DNA of 64,000 nt from Alphaproteobacteria bacterium. Lineage in GTDB: Bacteria > Pseudomonadota > Alphaproteobacteria > TMED109. The position numbers and the translations under genes were made by a program. Positions within the stretch are counted from its first letter, which is position 1. Every line of letters starts with the position of its first letter. The notes below the pieces were generated by a model that saw nothing but the letters and a program-made list of their open reading frames with translations, was not told where the DNA came from and made no database searches. Positions 1 to 9,089 of this stretch are shown here, in pieces. The stretch lies in contig JAJDYI010000069.1 of NCBI GenBank assembly GCA_022825235.1, positions 1 to 64,000 of the forward strand. The letters run 5' to 3'.

Positions 1-141
1 TCGCACCGCCACCGCCGCCCAAGCGACGCGGCCGGCCACCCAAACCACGGAGGAGCGACGACTGAACTGGCTCGTCACCAACCCCCACAACTGGGGAAAA
101 TTACTTCGGCGCTTCTGGGGAAATTTACTTCGGTATTGACA
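1..141 (+). mobile_element. End of an insertion sequence, possibly IS21-like (partial)
   Basis: Two near-identical units, CTGGGGAAAATTACTTCGG (91-109) and CTGGGGAAATTTACTTCGG (115-133), lie just before the point where the adjacent recombinase frame loses its homology. On the minus strand the edge reads TGTCAATACCGAAG. Tandem terminal repeats beginning TGT are typical of IS21-family ends, so I infer an IS end at about 141. A plus-strand frame ending with TGA at 63-65 encodes a proline-rich tail containing RRGRPPKPRR and could be the last residues of the element's helper ATPase (IstB) or another IS protein. The rest lies outside the window. The family assignment is tentative. Confidence 0.42.
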
Positions 142-1320
142 GTTGGTCTCCTCGGCCCACGCACGCATGGCCTCGGCCGCCGCTTCCGGCGCCATCAGCT
201 TCTCCTTCAGCCCCGCCAGCACGCGTTTCTCGAGGACCGTGCGACGGATGCCGCGGCTGTTGGCGCAGCTCCCGTTCATGACGTGGTTTGAGCAGCCGTA
301 GCGGTCCTGGCCGCGCATGGAATAGGGGCCGCCGCAGACGCCGCATTCGAGCAGGCCCGAGAGCAGGTGGCGGGGCCGGTGGGCGCCGTTCAGTCGGTTG
401 GCGTGCGTCGACCGCACGGCCTCGATGACAGTGGCGTAGCGCTCCGTGATCGCCCCCTGCCGGTCCTTCACCGACTGCCAGAGCGCATCGTCCACGATGC
501 GGAGTTCCGGCACCTCCTTGACGATCCATTGCTCCGGCGGGTTGAGCCGCGACACGCGCTTGCCCGTCTCCGGGTTCTTGATGTAGCGGAGCCGGTTCCA
601 GATCAGGCGGCCGATGTAAAGTTCGTTGTTGACGAGCCCGGTGCCGCGTTTCACGTGGCCCCGGATGGTGGAGTCGTTCCAGAGCTTGCCGGACGGGCCG
701 GGGATGCCCTCGTCGTTGAGGCGCCGCGCGAGCGCGCGCGGGCTGACCCCGGCCGCGAAGTCCCGGAACACCCGGCGCACGACGGCGGCTTCGGCCTCGT
801 TGACCGTGCGCCCGCCCCGGACGGGCTCGCCGGCGCCGTCCGTGGCCTTCACCACGTCGTAGCCGTAGCAGAGCCCGCCCCCCGAGCGGCCCTGCTCGAC
901 GCGGCCCCGGAGCCCCCGGCGGGTCTTCGCCGCGAGGTCCTTCAGGAAGAGCGCGTTCATCGTGCCCTTGAGCCCGACGTGGAGCTCGTTGATCTCCCCC
1001 TCGGCCAGCGTGACGATCATCACGCCCGCGAACTGCAAATGCTTGTAGAGCGCCGCCACGTCCGCCTGGTCCCGGCTCACGCGGTCGAGCGCCTCCGCCA
1101 CCACGACGTCGAACGCGCCCCGCCGCGCGTCCTCGAGCAATGCCTGGATGCCCGGGCGGAGGATCATGCTGGCGCCCGAGGTCGCGGCGTCCCGGTAGCC
1201 GCCCGCGACCGTCCAGCCCGACCGCTCCGCGTGCTCGCGGCAGACCCGGAACTGGTCGTCGATCGAGGCAGCGCGCTGCTGATCGGAGGAGTAGCGTGCG
1301 TACAGGGCGGCACGGGTCAT
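142..1320 (-). pseudogene. Large serine recombinase, 3' end truncated by insertion
   Basis: About 393 residues of a resolvase/invertase-type site-specific recombinase are readable from ATG 1320. The N-terminal catalytic domain starts with the YARYSSDQQ motif, whose first serine (residue 11) is the probable nucleophile. A Recombinase DNA-binding domain follows (about residues 160-280), then a zinc-ribbon segment with CGVCGG and later Cys residues (about 325-350). The homologous reading stops near position 142, at the putative IS end. The frame then stays open to the window edge without resembling a recombinase coiled-coil tail. Members of this family integrate and excise mobile elements, so this is probably the element's own recombinase, now inactivated or shortened. 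It starts one base after the stop of the 77-aa gene upstream, implying coupled expression. Confidence 0.8.
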
Positions 1321-1321
1321 G

Positions 1322-1555
1322 TCAGGTCTCCTTCAGGTTCCGGGTCTCCTGTACCGGCTCGTTGTCGTTGGCGCAATCCGGGCGCTCGAATTGCTCGCGG
1401 GCGATCTGGCGCCCGAGCAGCCGGGCGATGGTCAGGACGGCGGCCTCCACGCGGGCCTCCGCCGATCCGTTGTCGTTGGCGGCGATGCCAGCCGCCGGTC
1501 TTCCTGGCTTGCTTCCGTTGCGCATCCTGCTCCTTCCCGCGAAATGGTCCGTCAC
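1322..1555 (-). CDS. Small conserved protein encoded upstream of the recombinase
   Basis: 77 residues with a basic N-terminus, two ANDN/CANDN motifs and a central helix rich in Ala, Ile, Leu and Arg (AAVLTIARLLGRQIARE). I recall similar short proteins directly upstream of serine recombinase genes on alphaproteobacterial elements, but no function is known to me. Its stop codon sits one base before the recombinase ATG, so the two are very likely co-translated. It could be a recombination directionality factor or an expression-coupling leader; neither can be shown from sequence. There is no signal peptide or membrane segment. Confidence 0.6.
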   Translation of the reverse strand: MTDHFAGRSRMRNGSKPGRPAAGIAANDNGSAEARVEAAVLTIARLLGRQIAREQFERPDCANDNEPVQETRNLKET

Positions 1556-1702
1556 GGGATACGGTGTGCGCTAGGAAATCCGGTATGTCAAGTCCGTTCA
1601 TTTGCATTATCAGATGGTTAGTCATACTTGGGGGGTCTTGGTCGATCTCTGTCGACGCAATGAGGCGTCATGGCTGCGAATGGCAACTTTCGGGAAAATT
1701 CC

Positions 1703-1882
1703 CTACACCCGTCCGTTGACCATGATTCTCAGGGGGTGGTCCGCCGGCAGGCGGTCCGCCGCGAGCAGCCGGAGGCCCTCTTCCCGGACCTGCACCGGCA
1801 GCAGTTCGTCGAACGCGTCGCGATGGCCGAGCGGGACGGCAAGTGCCCGCGCCGCATGGTCATCGGCACGAACACCACCTCA
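1703..1882 (-). pseudogene. Possible decayed coding fragment between recombinase and tcmP
   Basis: The minus strand of this otherwise gene-free stretch (1556-1925) contains a protein-like C-terminal frame, about 50 codons ending with TAG at 1703-1705, that includes AFDELLPVQVREEG and RLPADHPLRIMVNGRV. A neighbouring frame just upstream reads VVTVLEDHEVVFVPMTM, and the two would join after one frameshift. I do not recognise the family. No convincing start codon or ribosome site is visible. It is best treated as a broken remnant; the codon choice is like the surrounding genes. Confidence 0.25.
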
Positions 1883-1925
1883 TGATCCTCCAGCACGGTG
1901 ACAACGGCACTCCGATCAAACTGGC

Positions 1926-3194
1926 TTACGACAGGCGGGAAAATCCCGGAAGCAGCAAAGTGGACGGAAGTGCGATTCGGTCAGACGTTTTCAAGCGCTT
2001 TAGTGACCGGGAACGCTCCTTCCCATCCTGATCCAGAACTGCAAATTCTCTTTCCCTGAAGAGCCGCAAAACGACCTCATCCAGATCAGAGAAACGTGCT
2101 GCTGTTCGATTGGCAAACATGTGTCGAAAGGTCTCTATCGTTACTGGCTCTTCCGACACCAGACTGAACAGCTCTCTTGGGAGTTCGTTCAGCAATTCCT
2201 CGTGCATCCGTTGCGCGTCCAGATCCTGAAACCTGAACAGCGGCAGGGTTCCGCCCTCGAGCAATGCATCCCATCCCAACATTCCAAAGCTCCCAATTCC
2301 GCAATGCTCGAACGTATTCTGAACGTCCCAGTGGCGCTGGATCATCACGTCCCTGGCGGTCGGGTGTCTTGAAAGATGCAGAAACCACAATGCCCGGCGG
2401 GATTGTTCAGGACGAATGAAAAACGGAGTGTCGTAGGTTGCTCCGGTCAGAATTCGGGTGTGATCGCGTAGCGTTCTTTGCACAAGCGCCTTCCCGCCAT
2501 ACCCGTCCCGATCTTCGATCAAACTGCGGATTCGTTCGTCACTAAGTCCCACCGGTTTTGCCGCCGTGACCATCTGTGGTCTTTCTGAAAGAAAGTTGAT
2601 TAACGAGTCTGCAGCAAACGTGAGGATGACTTCGGCGGCTGGCAGCTCACTGAAAATTCGTGCGATAAGAGTGAGCTCCACTTGGGCGAAGCCAGTCTGG
2701 TCAAGCAGAAAAATTGCTCGGCCGGAACGAGGCTGCCTTTGATGAATCGACTTCAAGATGCTGTCAAGCTCATTCTCGAAAGGACCCGTCCTGACAACGA
2801 TCTTGTTACCGTCGCTGGCAGGTTCGCGTTGCGCCAGAACCTTCTGCAGATGATCGGTGTGCGCCTTTTCCTTATCCACGAAATAGAACTGACAATCGAC
2901 AGCCAGCGGCTTGATGCGGTTGTGATTGAGGCGGGTTTTTGCCGTTTCAGCTTCCTCCAGCATGACCAACGGTGAACCGGGCAATTCGTCACTTCCATCC
3001 GAGAACAACCCACCGCCTGCAAAGCCGTCAACCAGATCCAGTTTGAATTCGTCCCGATGTGGGCTGACGTTCAATCTGTCGAAGTAGGCCCGCAGATACC
3101 GACGCAGAACGCGAAGTTTTGCCTTGCTGTGGGCTTCAATTTGCGGCGGCTTTTCGTCAGGGTGCCATTTGAAGTTCTTGCCTTTGGAGTTCAT
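1926..3194 (-). CDS. tcmP: Three-Cys-motif partner protein TcmP
   Basis: 422 residues matching the TcmP family, named for its constant genetic association with a three-Cys-motif protein. The N-terminal part has a Rossmann methyltransferase-like glycine motif, DLVDGFAGGG (residues 53-62), followed by CQFYFVDKE and a later FLLDQTGF segment resembling methyltransferase motif IV. The C-terminal half is helical and charged. The start at 3194 lies inside the end of the upstream DUF5131 gene (38-bp overlap), so the two are translationally coupled. The biochemical role is unknown. The location beside restriction genes on a mobile region suggests defence or nucleic-acid modification, which is inference. 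G+C appears lower than in the neighbours to the right, consistent with transfer. Confidence 0.85.
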   Translation of the reverse strand: MNSKGKNFKWHPDEKPPQIEAHSKAKLRVLRRYLRAYFDRLNVSPHRDEFKLDLVDGFAGGGLFSDGSDELPGSPLVMLEEAETAKTRLNHNRIKPLAVDCQFYFVDKEKAHTDHLQKVLAQREPASDGNKIVVRTGPFENELDSILKSIHQRQPRSGRAIFLLDQTGFAQVELTLIARIFSELPAAEVILTFAADSLINFLSERPQMVTAAKPVGLSDERIRSLIEDRDGYGGKALVQRTLRDHTRILTGATYDTPFFIRPEQSRRALWFLHLSRHPTARDVMIQRHWDVQNTFEHCGIGSFGMLGWDALLEGGTLPLFRFQDLDAQRMHEELLNELPRELFSLVSEEPVTIETFRHMFANRTAARFSDLDEVVLRLFREREFAVLDQDGKERSRSLKRLKTSDRIALPSTLLLPGFSRLS

Positions 3195-3936
3195 GTTTTC
3201 TGTCCTTTGCTTGGGGGTAGCGGGGCATGGCGTTGTGCTCTACCCCGTCAAGCTCGCGTCCGCCGGCCTTCGGCGTGAGTCCCCCCCACTGCTTGAAGAA
3301 AAACGGTACGTCGTCACGCGCGCATTGATCGCGGATATCAAGAACCCACTCCACACACAGCGAACGAGCATTGGGGCCGCTTTCACCGCCGACGATCACC
3401 CACGAAATTCCGTCGAGATCAATCTCACCGACAGGACCCAGGAGCGGCTCGATCGAAAGAAACCGGATCGCGGCGGGTGCCGCTTGCAAATGTTTAATCC
3501 GCGCCTTCCCGGTACTGTCCTCAACCGATACGCCACACCAAATGTGTTCAGGGGCTCGGCCATTGGCATATCTGCGCCGCAAATAGCCCCGCATCAGGGA
3601 GCTGCGTTTCGTCAAGACCTGGTAAATGTGCCGGTCCTCGGCTTCCATCTGTTCAAAAACTTTGTCGATGAACTGGCGTGGAACACGCTTGTGAAACAGG
3701 TCACTCATCGAATTGACAAAGATCTTCCGCGGCTTACGCCAGCGTGCTGGCTGATCCAGGCGCTCCGGCCAGATCCTTAAGTCAAAGCCCTGCTCATAGG
3801 GGTGCCCCTTGATGCCACGCCACCGTTCCGCAAAACGCGCTGCATAGCAGTTCTCGCAGCCGCGCGTGATCTTGCTGCAACCCGTCACCGGGTTCCAGGT
3901 CGCATCAGTCCACTCGATTCCGGATCTGTCCGCCAT
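3157..3936 (-). CDS. Phage Gp37/Gp68-like (DUF5131) three-Cys-motif protein
   Basis: 259 residues. The N-terminus has the family hallmark WNPVTGC-SKITRG-CENC, that is Cys20, Cys27 and Cys30 spaced C-x6-C-x2-C, which probably ligates a metal or iron-sulfur cluster in a radical-SAM-like barrel. Further conserved blocks in order are FVNSMSDLFH, VLTKRS, WCGVSVED, FLSIEPLLGP, WVIVGGESGP and PFFFKQWGG. This family is common in phages and mobile islands; its reaction is not established to my knowledge. The length fits full-length members. A good sigma-70-like promoter lies about 55 bases upstream, and the downstream partner tcmP overlaps it by 38 bp. Confidence 0.88.
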   Translation of the reverse strand: MADRSGIEWTDATWNPVTGCSKITRGCENCYAARFAERWRGIKGHPYEQGFDLRIWPERLDQPARWRKPRKIFVNSMSDLFHKRVPRQFIDKVFEQMEAEDRHIYQVLTKRSSLMRGYLRRRYANGRAPEHIWCGVSVEDSTGKARIKHLQAAPAAIRFLSIEPLLGPVGEIDLDGISWVIVGGESGPNARSLCVEWVLDIRDQCARDDVPFFFKQWGGLTPKAGGRELDGVEHNAMPRYPQAKDRKHELQRQELQMAP

Positions 3937-3991
3937 GTTGCTGCTCTTGTAGAGCCTTCCGTTTAGTTTACAGATGTTGCTGAAATGTTCA

Positions 3992-4019
3992 ATTATAGTG
4001 CTGTCTGCCGTTTCTGCAA
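3992..4019 (-). promoter_or_regulatory. Sigma-70-like promoter for the DUF5131-tcmP pair
   Basis: On the minus strand TTGCAG (4019-4014) is followed after 16 bases by a perfect TATAAT (3997-3992). The -10 box lies about 55 bases upstream of the ATG at 3936. The surrounding 100 bases are AT-rich compared with the rest of the window. Confidence 0.6.
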
Positions 4020-4102
4020 CGCCGCTCCCTCGCTAAGGTTTCGAAGTTTCTCGGGATTTTTTGTCGCATACACCGCCAGAGTTGCATCGATTAACGGCGC
4101 GT

Positions 4103-5107
4103 TTATCCGCGATCTGTGGAGCTATTTCCGGGACTCCAAGCGCTGGCGTCTAGCCCCCTGACCCGACTTCCGAAAACACGATGCAGGTCGTTGAGGCGCC
4201 CCGCAAGCCATTCATGCTGTCGCGACCAGTCCTTCTCATCTTCAGGGTCGACGTCGTCTAGATACACCGCTATCCGGCTGTCTTGGCCGTCTGGAAGCTC
4301 TTCCCACTGCAAGGAGTACTCAAGTTCATGCTCAATCCCTTCCCTTTGTTCACGCAGAAGGTGAAAAAATGCCTTGGCGTTGGGTCCGCTGAGGTATAGC
4401 TCTGATCGAATCTTCCTGTCCGCTCGAATCATTACTGCACTGAGTTGAATGTTACTCCTCCCAATTGAATATCCCATCCAGGATTGCGGTTGCGGCTTAC
4501 GGATTCCGGAAATCGGTCCGTCAATCGTTCTCAGCACCGCGTGGAGTGCCTCCCAGTAGGCGCGTTGCATGATGCGCGTGTCGGAAAGCTCTGCTTCGTC
4601 GATCGTACGCGCAGCTTGCGCGACCCACTGCGACCAGTCGTTCGGCTTCGATACGATATTGAACTTGGGTGCCGCCAATGAGTTTCCGATCCGCCATAAT
4701 TCGATTTCCAGGCCGAAAAAGTTGAAGCCTTCTTCCGTGATCCTATTCAGCCAGTCGAGAGTTGCTCGGTGTTCTTCCGTGAAACTCGAAGCTATCCAAA
4801 CAATCGTTACAGCTTCCAGTCCGGAGGCATAAGTCAGCAATTGCCCAAGGTGGTTGTGGTCCGTCCGTCTGAGTTGGTTCTCGACCAACACCCATGCATT
4901 CGAGCCGGTGTCCCTGCACAGAATATCCGCACGAAATGGACCGACCGCCCGTTCCGATGCCTCAAGCTCCAAGTCTATGCCGAGCGTTGCGGCGAGGATG
5001 GCAAGATTTTCTTCTTGGGCTAGCCAAGGAGTAAAATCAGTGGCTTCGTGCTTCCAGATTTCGGTCAAGTCGACGGAACTAAGTCGGCCAAGCGCGTCAT
5101 TGTTCAT
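4103..5107 (-). CDS. DUF4268 protein with PD-(D/E)xK-like nuclease domain
   Basis: 334 residues. The N-terminal half looks like a PD-(D/E)xK-superfamily fold: GPFRADILC with Asp61, then WVLVENQLRRTDHNHLGQL with Glu76-x-Gln78, the Gln-containing variant seen in some members. The C-terminal half (about 180-320) fits DUF4268. The ATG overlaps the stop of the upstream restriction-methylation gene as ATGA, so the two form one translational unit. DUF4268 proteins are often encoded beside restriction-modification genes; an accessory nuclease or specificity role is plausible but unproven. Nothing is truncated. Confidence 0.8.
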   Translation of the reverse strand: MNNDALGRLSSVDLTEIWKHEATDFTPWLAQEENLAILAATLGIDLELEASERAVGPFRADILCRDTGSNAWVLVENQLRRTDHNHLGQLLTYASGLEAVTIVWIASSFTEEHRATLDWLNRITEEGFNFFGLEIELWRIGNSLAAPKFNIVSKPNDWSQWVAQAARTIDEAELSDTRIMQRAYWEALHAVLRTIDGPISGIRKPQPQSWMGYSIGRSNIQLSAVMIRADRKIRSELYLSGPNAKAFFHLLREQREGIEHELEYSLQWEELPDGQDSRIAVYLDDVDPEDEKDWSRQHEWLAGRLNDLHRVFGSRVRGLDASAWSPGNSSTDRG

Positions 5108-7962
5108 ATCCGAACGTCCCTATCGTTCAGCGACCGATGGCGCGTTAGCAGATTCCGCAGCGCCTCGTCGCTGGAAATCCCCGCATCCCATCCATACGCT
5201 GCCGCGACCGCTGCGTCGAGGTCCGCATGCACGTCGGCAAGCCATTGCGGGCGGGCGTTGTAGAGGTTGGTCAGCGTCTGCGCCTTGAGTTCCTTCGCCG
5301 CCGCGTCGTCGCGGGCGACCGGACGCTTTGGATAGCCCGGCACCGGTTCGTCCACCCACTCCACCCATTCGGGCGGATTCAGCCATCGGTTGCGGAGCTC
5401 GACCAGCCGTCGGGCGGCCTCCGCGATGGCAACGGCGCGCGGGTCGGAGGCGTAGTCGGCGGCAGGGATGTCCGGCGAGAGGCCGTCCGGGAAGGGGAAG
5501 GTCTCGAAGGTCGTGGTCGGCGTGTAACGAGGATCGTTGCCCTTGCCGAGCCATGTCCCCAGTCGCAATGACCACGCCTCGTGGAATCGGCTGTGCAAGA
5601 TGCCGAAGGTCACGTCGTCGTCGCGGGCAATCGCGACTGTCGCACTATCGGGGCAAACCCTCGCGTCGAGCAAGACGAACACCCGATGCTTGGCGACCCG
5701 TGGGGTTGCTATGTAGCGCGGCAGTCCGTGAAGCGCCCGCCACATGCCCGGACGGGTCTCTCCGTGCCGCCACCAATATCTGCGGTGTCTTTCTCGTCGC
5801 ATTCCGAGGCGCACCGGCTTCACATGCTCAACGACATGCGCGAATGGGGCTTCGTAAAGCGCCGCATCAGCTTCGCTCATGGAGTCTCCGAAATCGACGA
5901 TCCACTTGCCGGCAGACCGGCGGGTCAGGTCCATCCCGTTCACCCACGGCTTGAGGACGTCAGTGTTGGGCCGGCCATTGGGATTAGCAGGCAGACAAAG
6001 CCACTCCCGCGCAACTTCTCCTGGAACTTCAAATGGTCCCGACTTTTGGTCACCGATAAAAGCCGTATTTCGGTTCCGAATCAGTTTCTCAGCCTTGGTG
6101 AGGTCGGCACCATTGGCACTCAAGTCCGCAGAAATTCGATCTGTTTTCACTCCATTAAGATGAACTGGCAGTGAGGAAGATTTCGCAGCGAAGCTAATCA
6201 GCGATACCCGCACGGCGGCACCTTCCACTACCCACGGTTCATCTGACCAGGCATCGAAAATGGCGGCGTGAGCGTCTATCCAATCGAGCACTGCACGATT
6301 CGTGCCGCCGCGGATCGAGTTCGTGGCCACCAGCCCCGCCCGCCCGATCCTGCCGCCCGCTACCAGTTTCCCGGCCTTATGGAACCAATAGCAGACCAAG
6401 TCGGAAAACTGTGGCAGCGCGCCTTCGTAGACCCTACGCAACCGACCTGTGTAATCTTCCCCCAATCCGTCGAGCAGTAACTTGGCTCCTAGGAACGGCG
6501 GGTTGCCGATCACGACGTCGGCCTCCGGCCAGTCCGGTTCGGTCCCGTCGGGCGTGAGGATCGCATCCCGGCACTCGATGGTCTCGAGCGGGTCAAGGAT
6601 CGGGTCGGTCGATACGCCGAACCCATTGCGCCGCATCCACTGGATCTCGCCGATCCAGACCGACACGCGGGCAAGCTCCGCCGCGTAGGCGTTGATCTCG
6701 ATGCCCTTCACGTTCGCCGGGCCAATCTCCGGGAACACGCGGTCCAAGCCGAGTTCCTCCGCTTCGAGTTGGACCCGGTGCTCGATGTCCTTCAGCGCGT
6801 GCAGCGCGAGGTAGAGGAAGTTCCCCGAGCCGCAGGCGGGATCAAGCACGGTGAAGCTCCGCAGCCGTTCGAGGAAGGTTCGGAGCGCCCGGTCCGCCTG
6901 TCGCCAAAGCCGTGTCCGCGCTGCACGCGACCCCGCTGCGTCCGCACGTTCGACCAGGCCCGCGATCCCGGCCTTTGCCGTTTCCCATTCCGCAAGAAGC
7001 GGGCGCACGATCACCGGTTCGACAATTCGCATGATCTTGTCACGGTCGGTGTAGTGAGCGCCGAGCTGCGAGCGCTTGTCCGGGTCGAGCCCACGCTCGA
7101 ACAGCGTGCCGAGAATTGACGGGTCGATCTCTGACCAGTCGAGCGCCGCAGCCCTGATCGCGGTCTCCACCCCTTCCCGATCAAGCGGCAACGCGGTGTC
7201 GGTGTCGAAAAGCCCACCGTTGAACCAGGCGACAGGTTCGATACCAAGCCGACCGCCCGTCGCCATGGCCCCGAAAAGACTACGTGCCAGTGATACGAAT
7301 TCGTCCGGATTGCGCCTCGCCTCATGGAGCAGGCGAGCGAACATGTTGCCGGGCAGCAGGCCCACGTCCTCTGCAAACATGCAGAAGACCAGCCGGTTCA
7401 CGAAGTGTGCCACCGCCTGCGGGTCGTGCCCCCGGTCGCGGAGGCCCTGCGCAAGCTCGGCGAAGGTCGCGGCCGCGCGTTCCGTGACAGCCTGCCGCGT
7501 CTCGCCGGGCCGCAGCCGCTCCGGCTCCGACATCGCCCACTTGAGCTTGTCGCGGGTCGCGCCGTCGGCGAGATCGTCGAGCGTGAACTCGTGCGTCACG
7601 CTCACGCTGTTCGTCCAGTTGGTGCGAATGCGGAACCGCGCCATGTCCGAGACGATCAGCAGCGGCGGGTTCTCCAGGGCGAGCGCGTACTGCCGCAATT
7701 GATTGAACGCAGCGTCGAGGTCCGAACGCTTGCCCTTGTACTCCCAGGCGAAGAAGCCGCGCTTCCACACGTCAGCCCAGCCGCCAGCGCCGGTGTCCTT
7801 CCGCGCGCCCCGCTCGAAGCAGTACCATTCGCCCGCCGGGTCGGCGTCCGTCGGCGTCGGCTCGCCGAGTAGGCGGCACAGGTCGTTGAAGTGCGACTGC
7901 GCCGCCGCGCTCTCCTTCAACTCCGACGCCCGCCACTTGGCGATGAACTCGCCCGGCGTCAT
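5104..7962 (-). CDS. MmeI-like type IIG/IIL restriction-methylation enzyme
   Basis: 952 residues in a single polypeptide. The N-terminal nuclease has Asp64 and Glu74-x-Lys76 (in WEYKGK), the same spacing as the D-ExK triad known in MmeI. A helical spacer follows, then the gamma-class N6-adenine methyltransferase with motif I DPACGSGNF and motif IV IGNPPF (NPPF). The C-terminal third should be the target-recognition domain. Such enzymes cut DNA about two turns from an asymmetric site and protect it by methylating one strand. All visible key residues are present, so it is probably active. It is first in a two-gene unit with the overlapping DUF4268 gene. Confidence 0.9.
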   Translation of the reverse strand: MTPGEFIAKWRASELKESAAAQSHFNDLCRLLGEPTPTDADPAGEWYCFERGARKDTGAGGWADVWKRGFFAWEYKGKRSDLDAAFNQLRQYALALENPPLLIVSDMARFRIRTNWTNSVSVTHEFTLDDLADGATRDKLKWAMSEPERLRPGETRQAVTERAAATFAELAQGLRDRGHDPQAVAHFVNRLVFCMFAEDVGLLPGNMFARLLHEARRNPDEFVSLARSLFGAMATGGRLGIEPVAWFNGGLFDTDTALPLDREGVETAIRAAALDWSEIDPSILGTLFERGLDPDKRSQLGAHYTDRDKIMRIVEPVIVRPLLAEWETAKAGIAGLVERADAAGSRAARTRLWRQADRALRTFLERLRSFTVLDPACGSGNFLYLALHALKDIEHRVQLEAEELGLDRVFPEIGPANVKGIEINAYAAELARVSVWIGEIQWMRRNGFGVSTDPILDPLETIECRDAILTPDGTEPDWPEADVVIGNPPFLGAKLLLDGLGEDYTGRLRRVYEGALPQFSDLVCYWFHKAGKLVAGGRIGRAGLVATNSIRGGTNRAVLDWIDAHAAIFDAWSDEPWVVEGAAVRVSLISFAAKSSSLPVHLNGVKTDRISADLSANGADLTKAEKLIRNRNTAFIGDQKSGPFEVPGEVAREWLCLPANPNGRPNTDVLKPWVNGMDLTRRSAGKWIVDFGDSMSEADAALYEAPFAHVVEHVKPVRLGMRRERHRRYWWRHGETRPGMWRALHGLPRYIATPRVAKHRVFVLLDARVCPDSATVAIARDDDVTFGILHSRFHEAWSLRLGTWLGKGNDPRYTPTTTFETFPFPDGLSPDIPAADYASDPRAVAIAEAARRLVELRNRWLNPPEWVEWVDEPVPGYPKRPVARDDAAAKELKAQTLTNLYNARPQWLADVHADLDAAVAAAYGWDAGISSDEALRNLLTRHRSLNDRDVRI

Positions 7963-8543
7963 CGTGCCGACCGCGAAGACAGAGACCTGGATCGGCTGGA
8001 TCGGCAGCGCCGATAGTTCGCGCGCTGGGTTGACACCGCGGCTTCCCTCATCGAAGCATGGCTCTCTGTTCCGATCTCGTTCCGGTCACGATGCAGCGGC
8101 TTTGTAGAAGTCGCAAGCCCGGCCGCGCACGACGACTGACCATTGCGAGCGCCTCGATGATTGCACCGATAACCGCGGGCGGATCGCTGCGCAATGTGTG
8201 ACGCGACCAACCCCAGATACTGCAACGGTCCGGCAACGTACCGAGCGCCTTGAGCGCCGCCGCTTCGGCCGGCCCCTGAATGCGGAGAGGGAACATGTGC
8301 AGACCGGATCGTTCCCCAGCGGCGATCATTGGTTGCGGCACGCCCGTCCGAAGCGATTGCGTCACCGCGGTGCGCAAGATGTAAAGAGCCTCCCCGCGCG
8401 TTTGCTTCGCCCCTGCCGTCTTGTTGCCGGTACCGACTGGAAGGCGACGCGGAACGCGCTCGCGGATCGTTGGCCGCTCCTCCCGCTCAAGCGCCACGAG
8501 GTGTCAAACCCGTTGCGTTGGTGAACGGCAATTCGAAAGCGAC
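7963..8543. other. Gene-poor stretch upstream of the restriction enzyme
   Basis: About 580 bases without a supportable gene. Open frames exist on both strands, but none has recognisable motifs, a ribosome site or biased composition. The promoter of the MmeI-like gene should lie at its left end, although I see no strong -35/-10 pair. Confidence 0.4.
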
Positions 8544-8597
8544 GTGCGGGGCAGAAGGTCGTTCCCACTTCTTGCGGAAGTGGTTGGTCACACACCT
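8544..8597 (+). repeat. Dispersed palindromic repeat, copy 1
   Basis: The unit contains a perfect stem-loop CCACTTC-TTGCG-GAAGTGG (8565-8583) preceded by GCAGAAGGTCGTTC. A second copy occurs at 13163-13216 with about 85% identity by eye, including the same stem. The recognisable GNAT coding sequence begins right at the end of this copy, so it may mark a recombination or insertion junction. Confidence 0.65.
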
Positions 8598-8945
8598 AGC
8601 GAGATCATCGGCAATTACACGCTGAGCGCGGCGGGTTTCGAGGAGGATCAGCTGCCGGCCGAGATGGCGCAACGGTTGCCGCATTATCCCGTGCCGGCGG
8701 CGGTGATCGGGCGTCTGGCGATCGACCTCGTGCACCAGGGCCGCGGGCTCGGCGAATTTCTGCTGCTGGACGCGATCCAGCGGGTCGTCCGGGCAAGCGA
8801 CGCGATCGGCGTCTACGCGGTCGTCGTCGATGCGAAGAACGACCGCGCGGTCGCCTTCTACGAACGCTCCGGCTTCAGGTCCTTTCCGTCCACGCCTCAG
8901 CGCCTGTTCCTGCCGCTTCGAACTTTCGAGAAGCTCGGGCTGTAA
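8586..8945 (+). pseudogene. N-terminally truncated GNAT acetyltransferase (toxin-like)
   Basis: The frame resembles GNAT toxins of the TacT/AtaT type only from about position 8590: TPSEIIGNYTLSAAG, then the acetyl-CoA loop GRLAIDLVHQGRGLGEFLL with the Q/RxxGxG/A signature, and AVVVDAKNDRAVAFYERSGF near the end. Complete relatives carry roughly 40-50 more N-terminal residues including the first beta strand. Here that part is replaced by the palindromic repeat. No antitoxin gene (DUF1778 type) is visible upstream. It is therefore most likely a dead remnant, though a shortened protein from an internal start cannot be ruled out. Confidence 0.7.
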
Positions 8946-9089
8946 TTCGAAGGACCGCAGTTGATGCTCAGTGCTGAGCCGGCGCATGCGCGGTCCGACA
9001 ACACGCCGGTAGACAGGCATCATCGTGGGGATAGCAGGCGACGTGTTGTGATGCCTTTTGAGCGTGATTGGCATCTTCGCTAAAGTGCA

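Noticed and set aside
367-1719. A 450-codon plus-strand frame across the recombinase
   Set aside because: Antisense of the serine recombinase and its upstream small gene, whose motifs are unmistakable on the minus strand.
8048-8497. A 149-codon minus-strand frame upstream of the restriction enzyme
   Set aside because: No motifs, no ribosome site and no resemblance to any family; treated as a chance frame.
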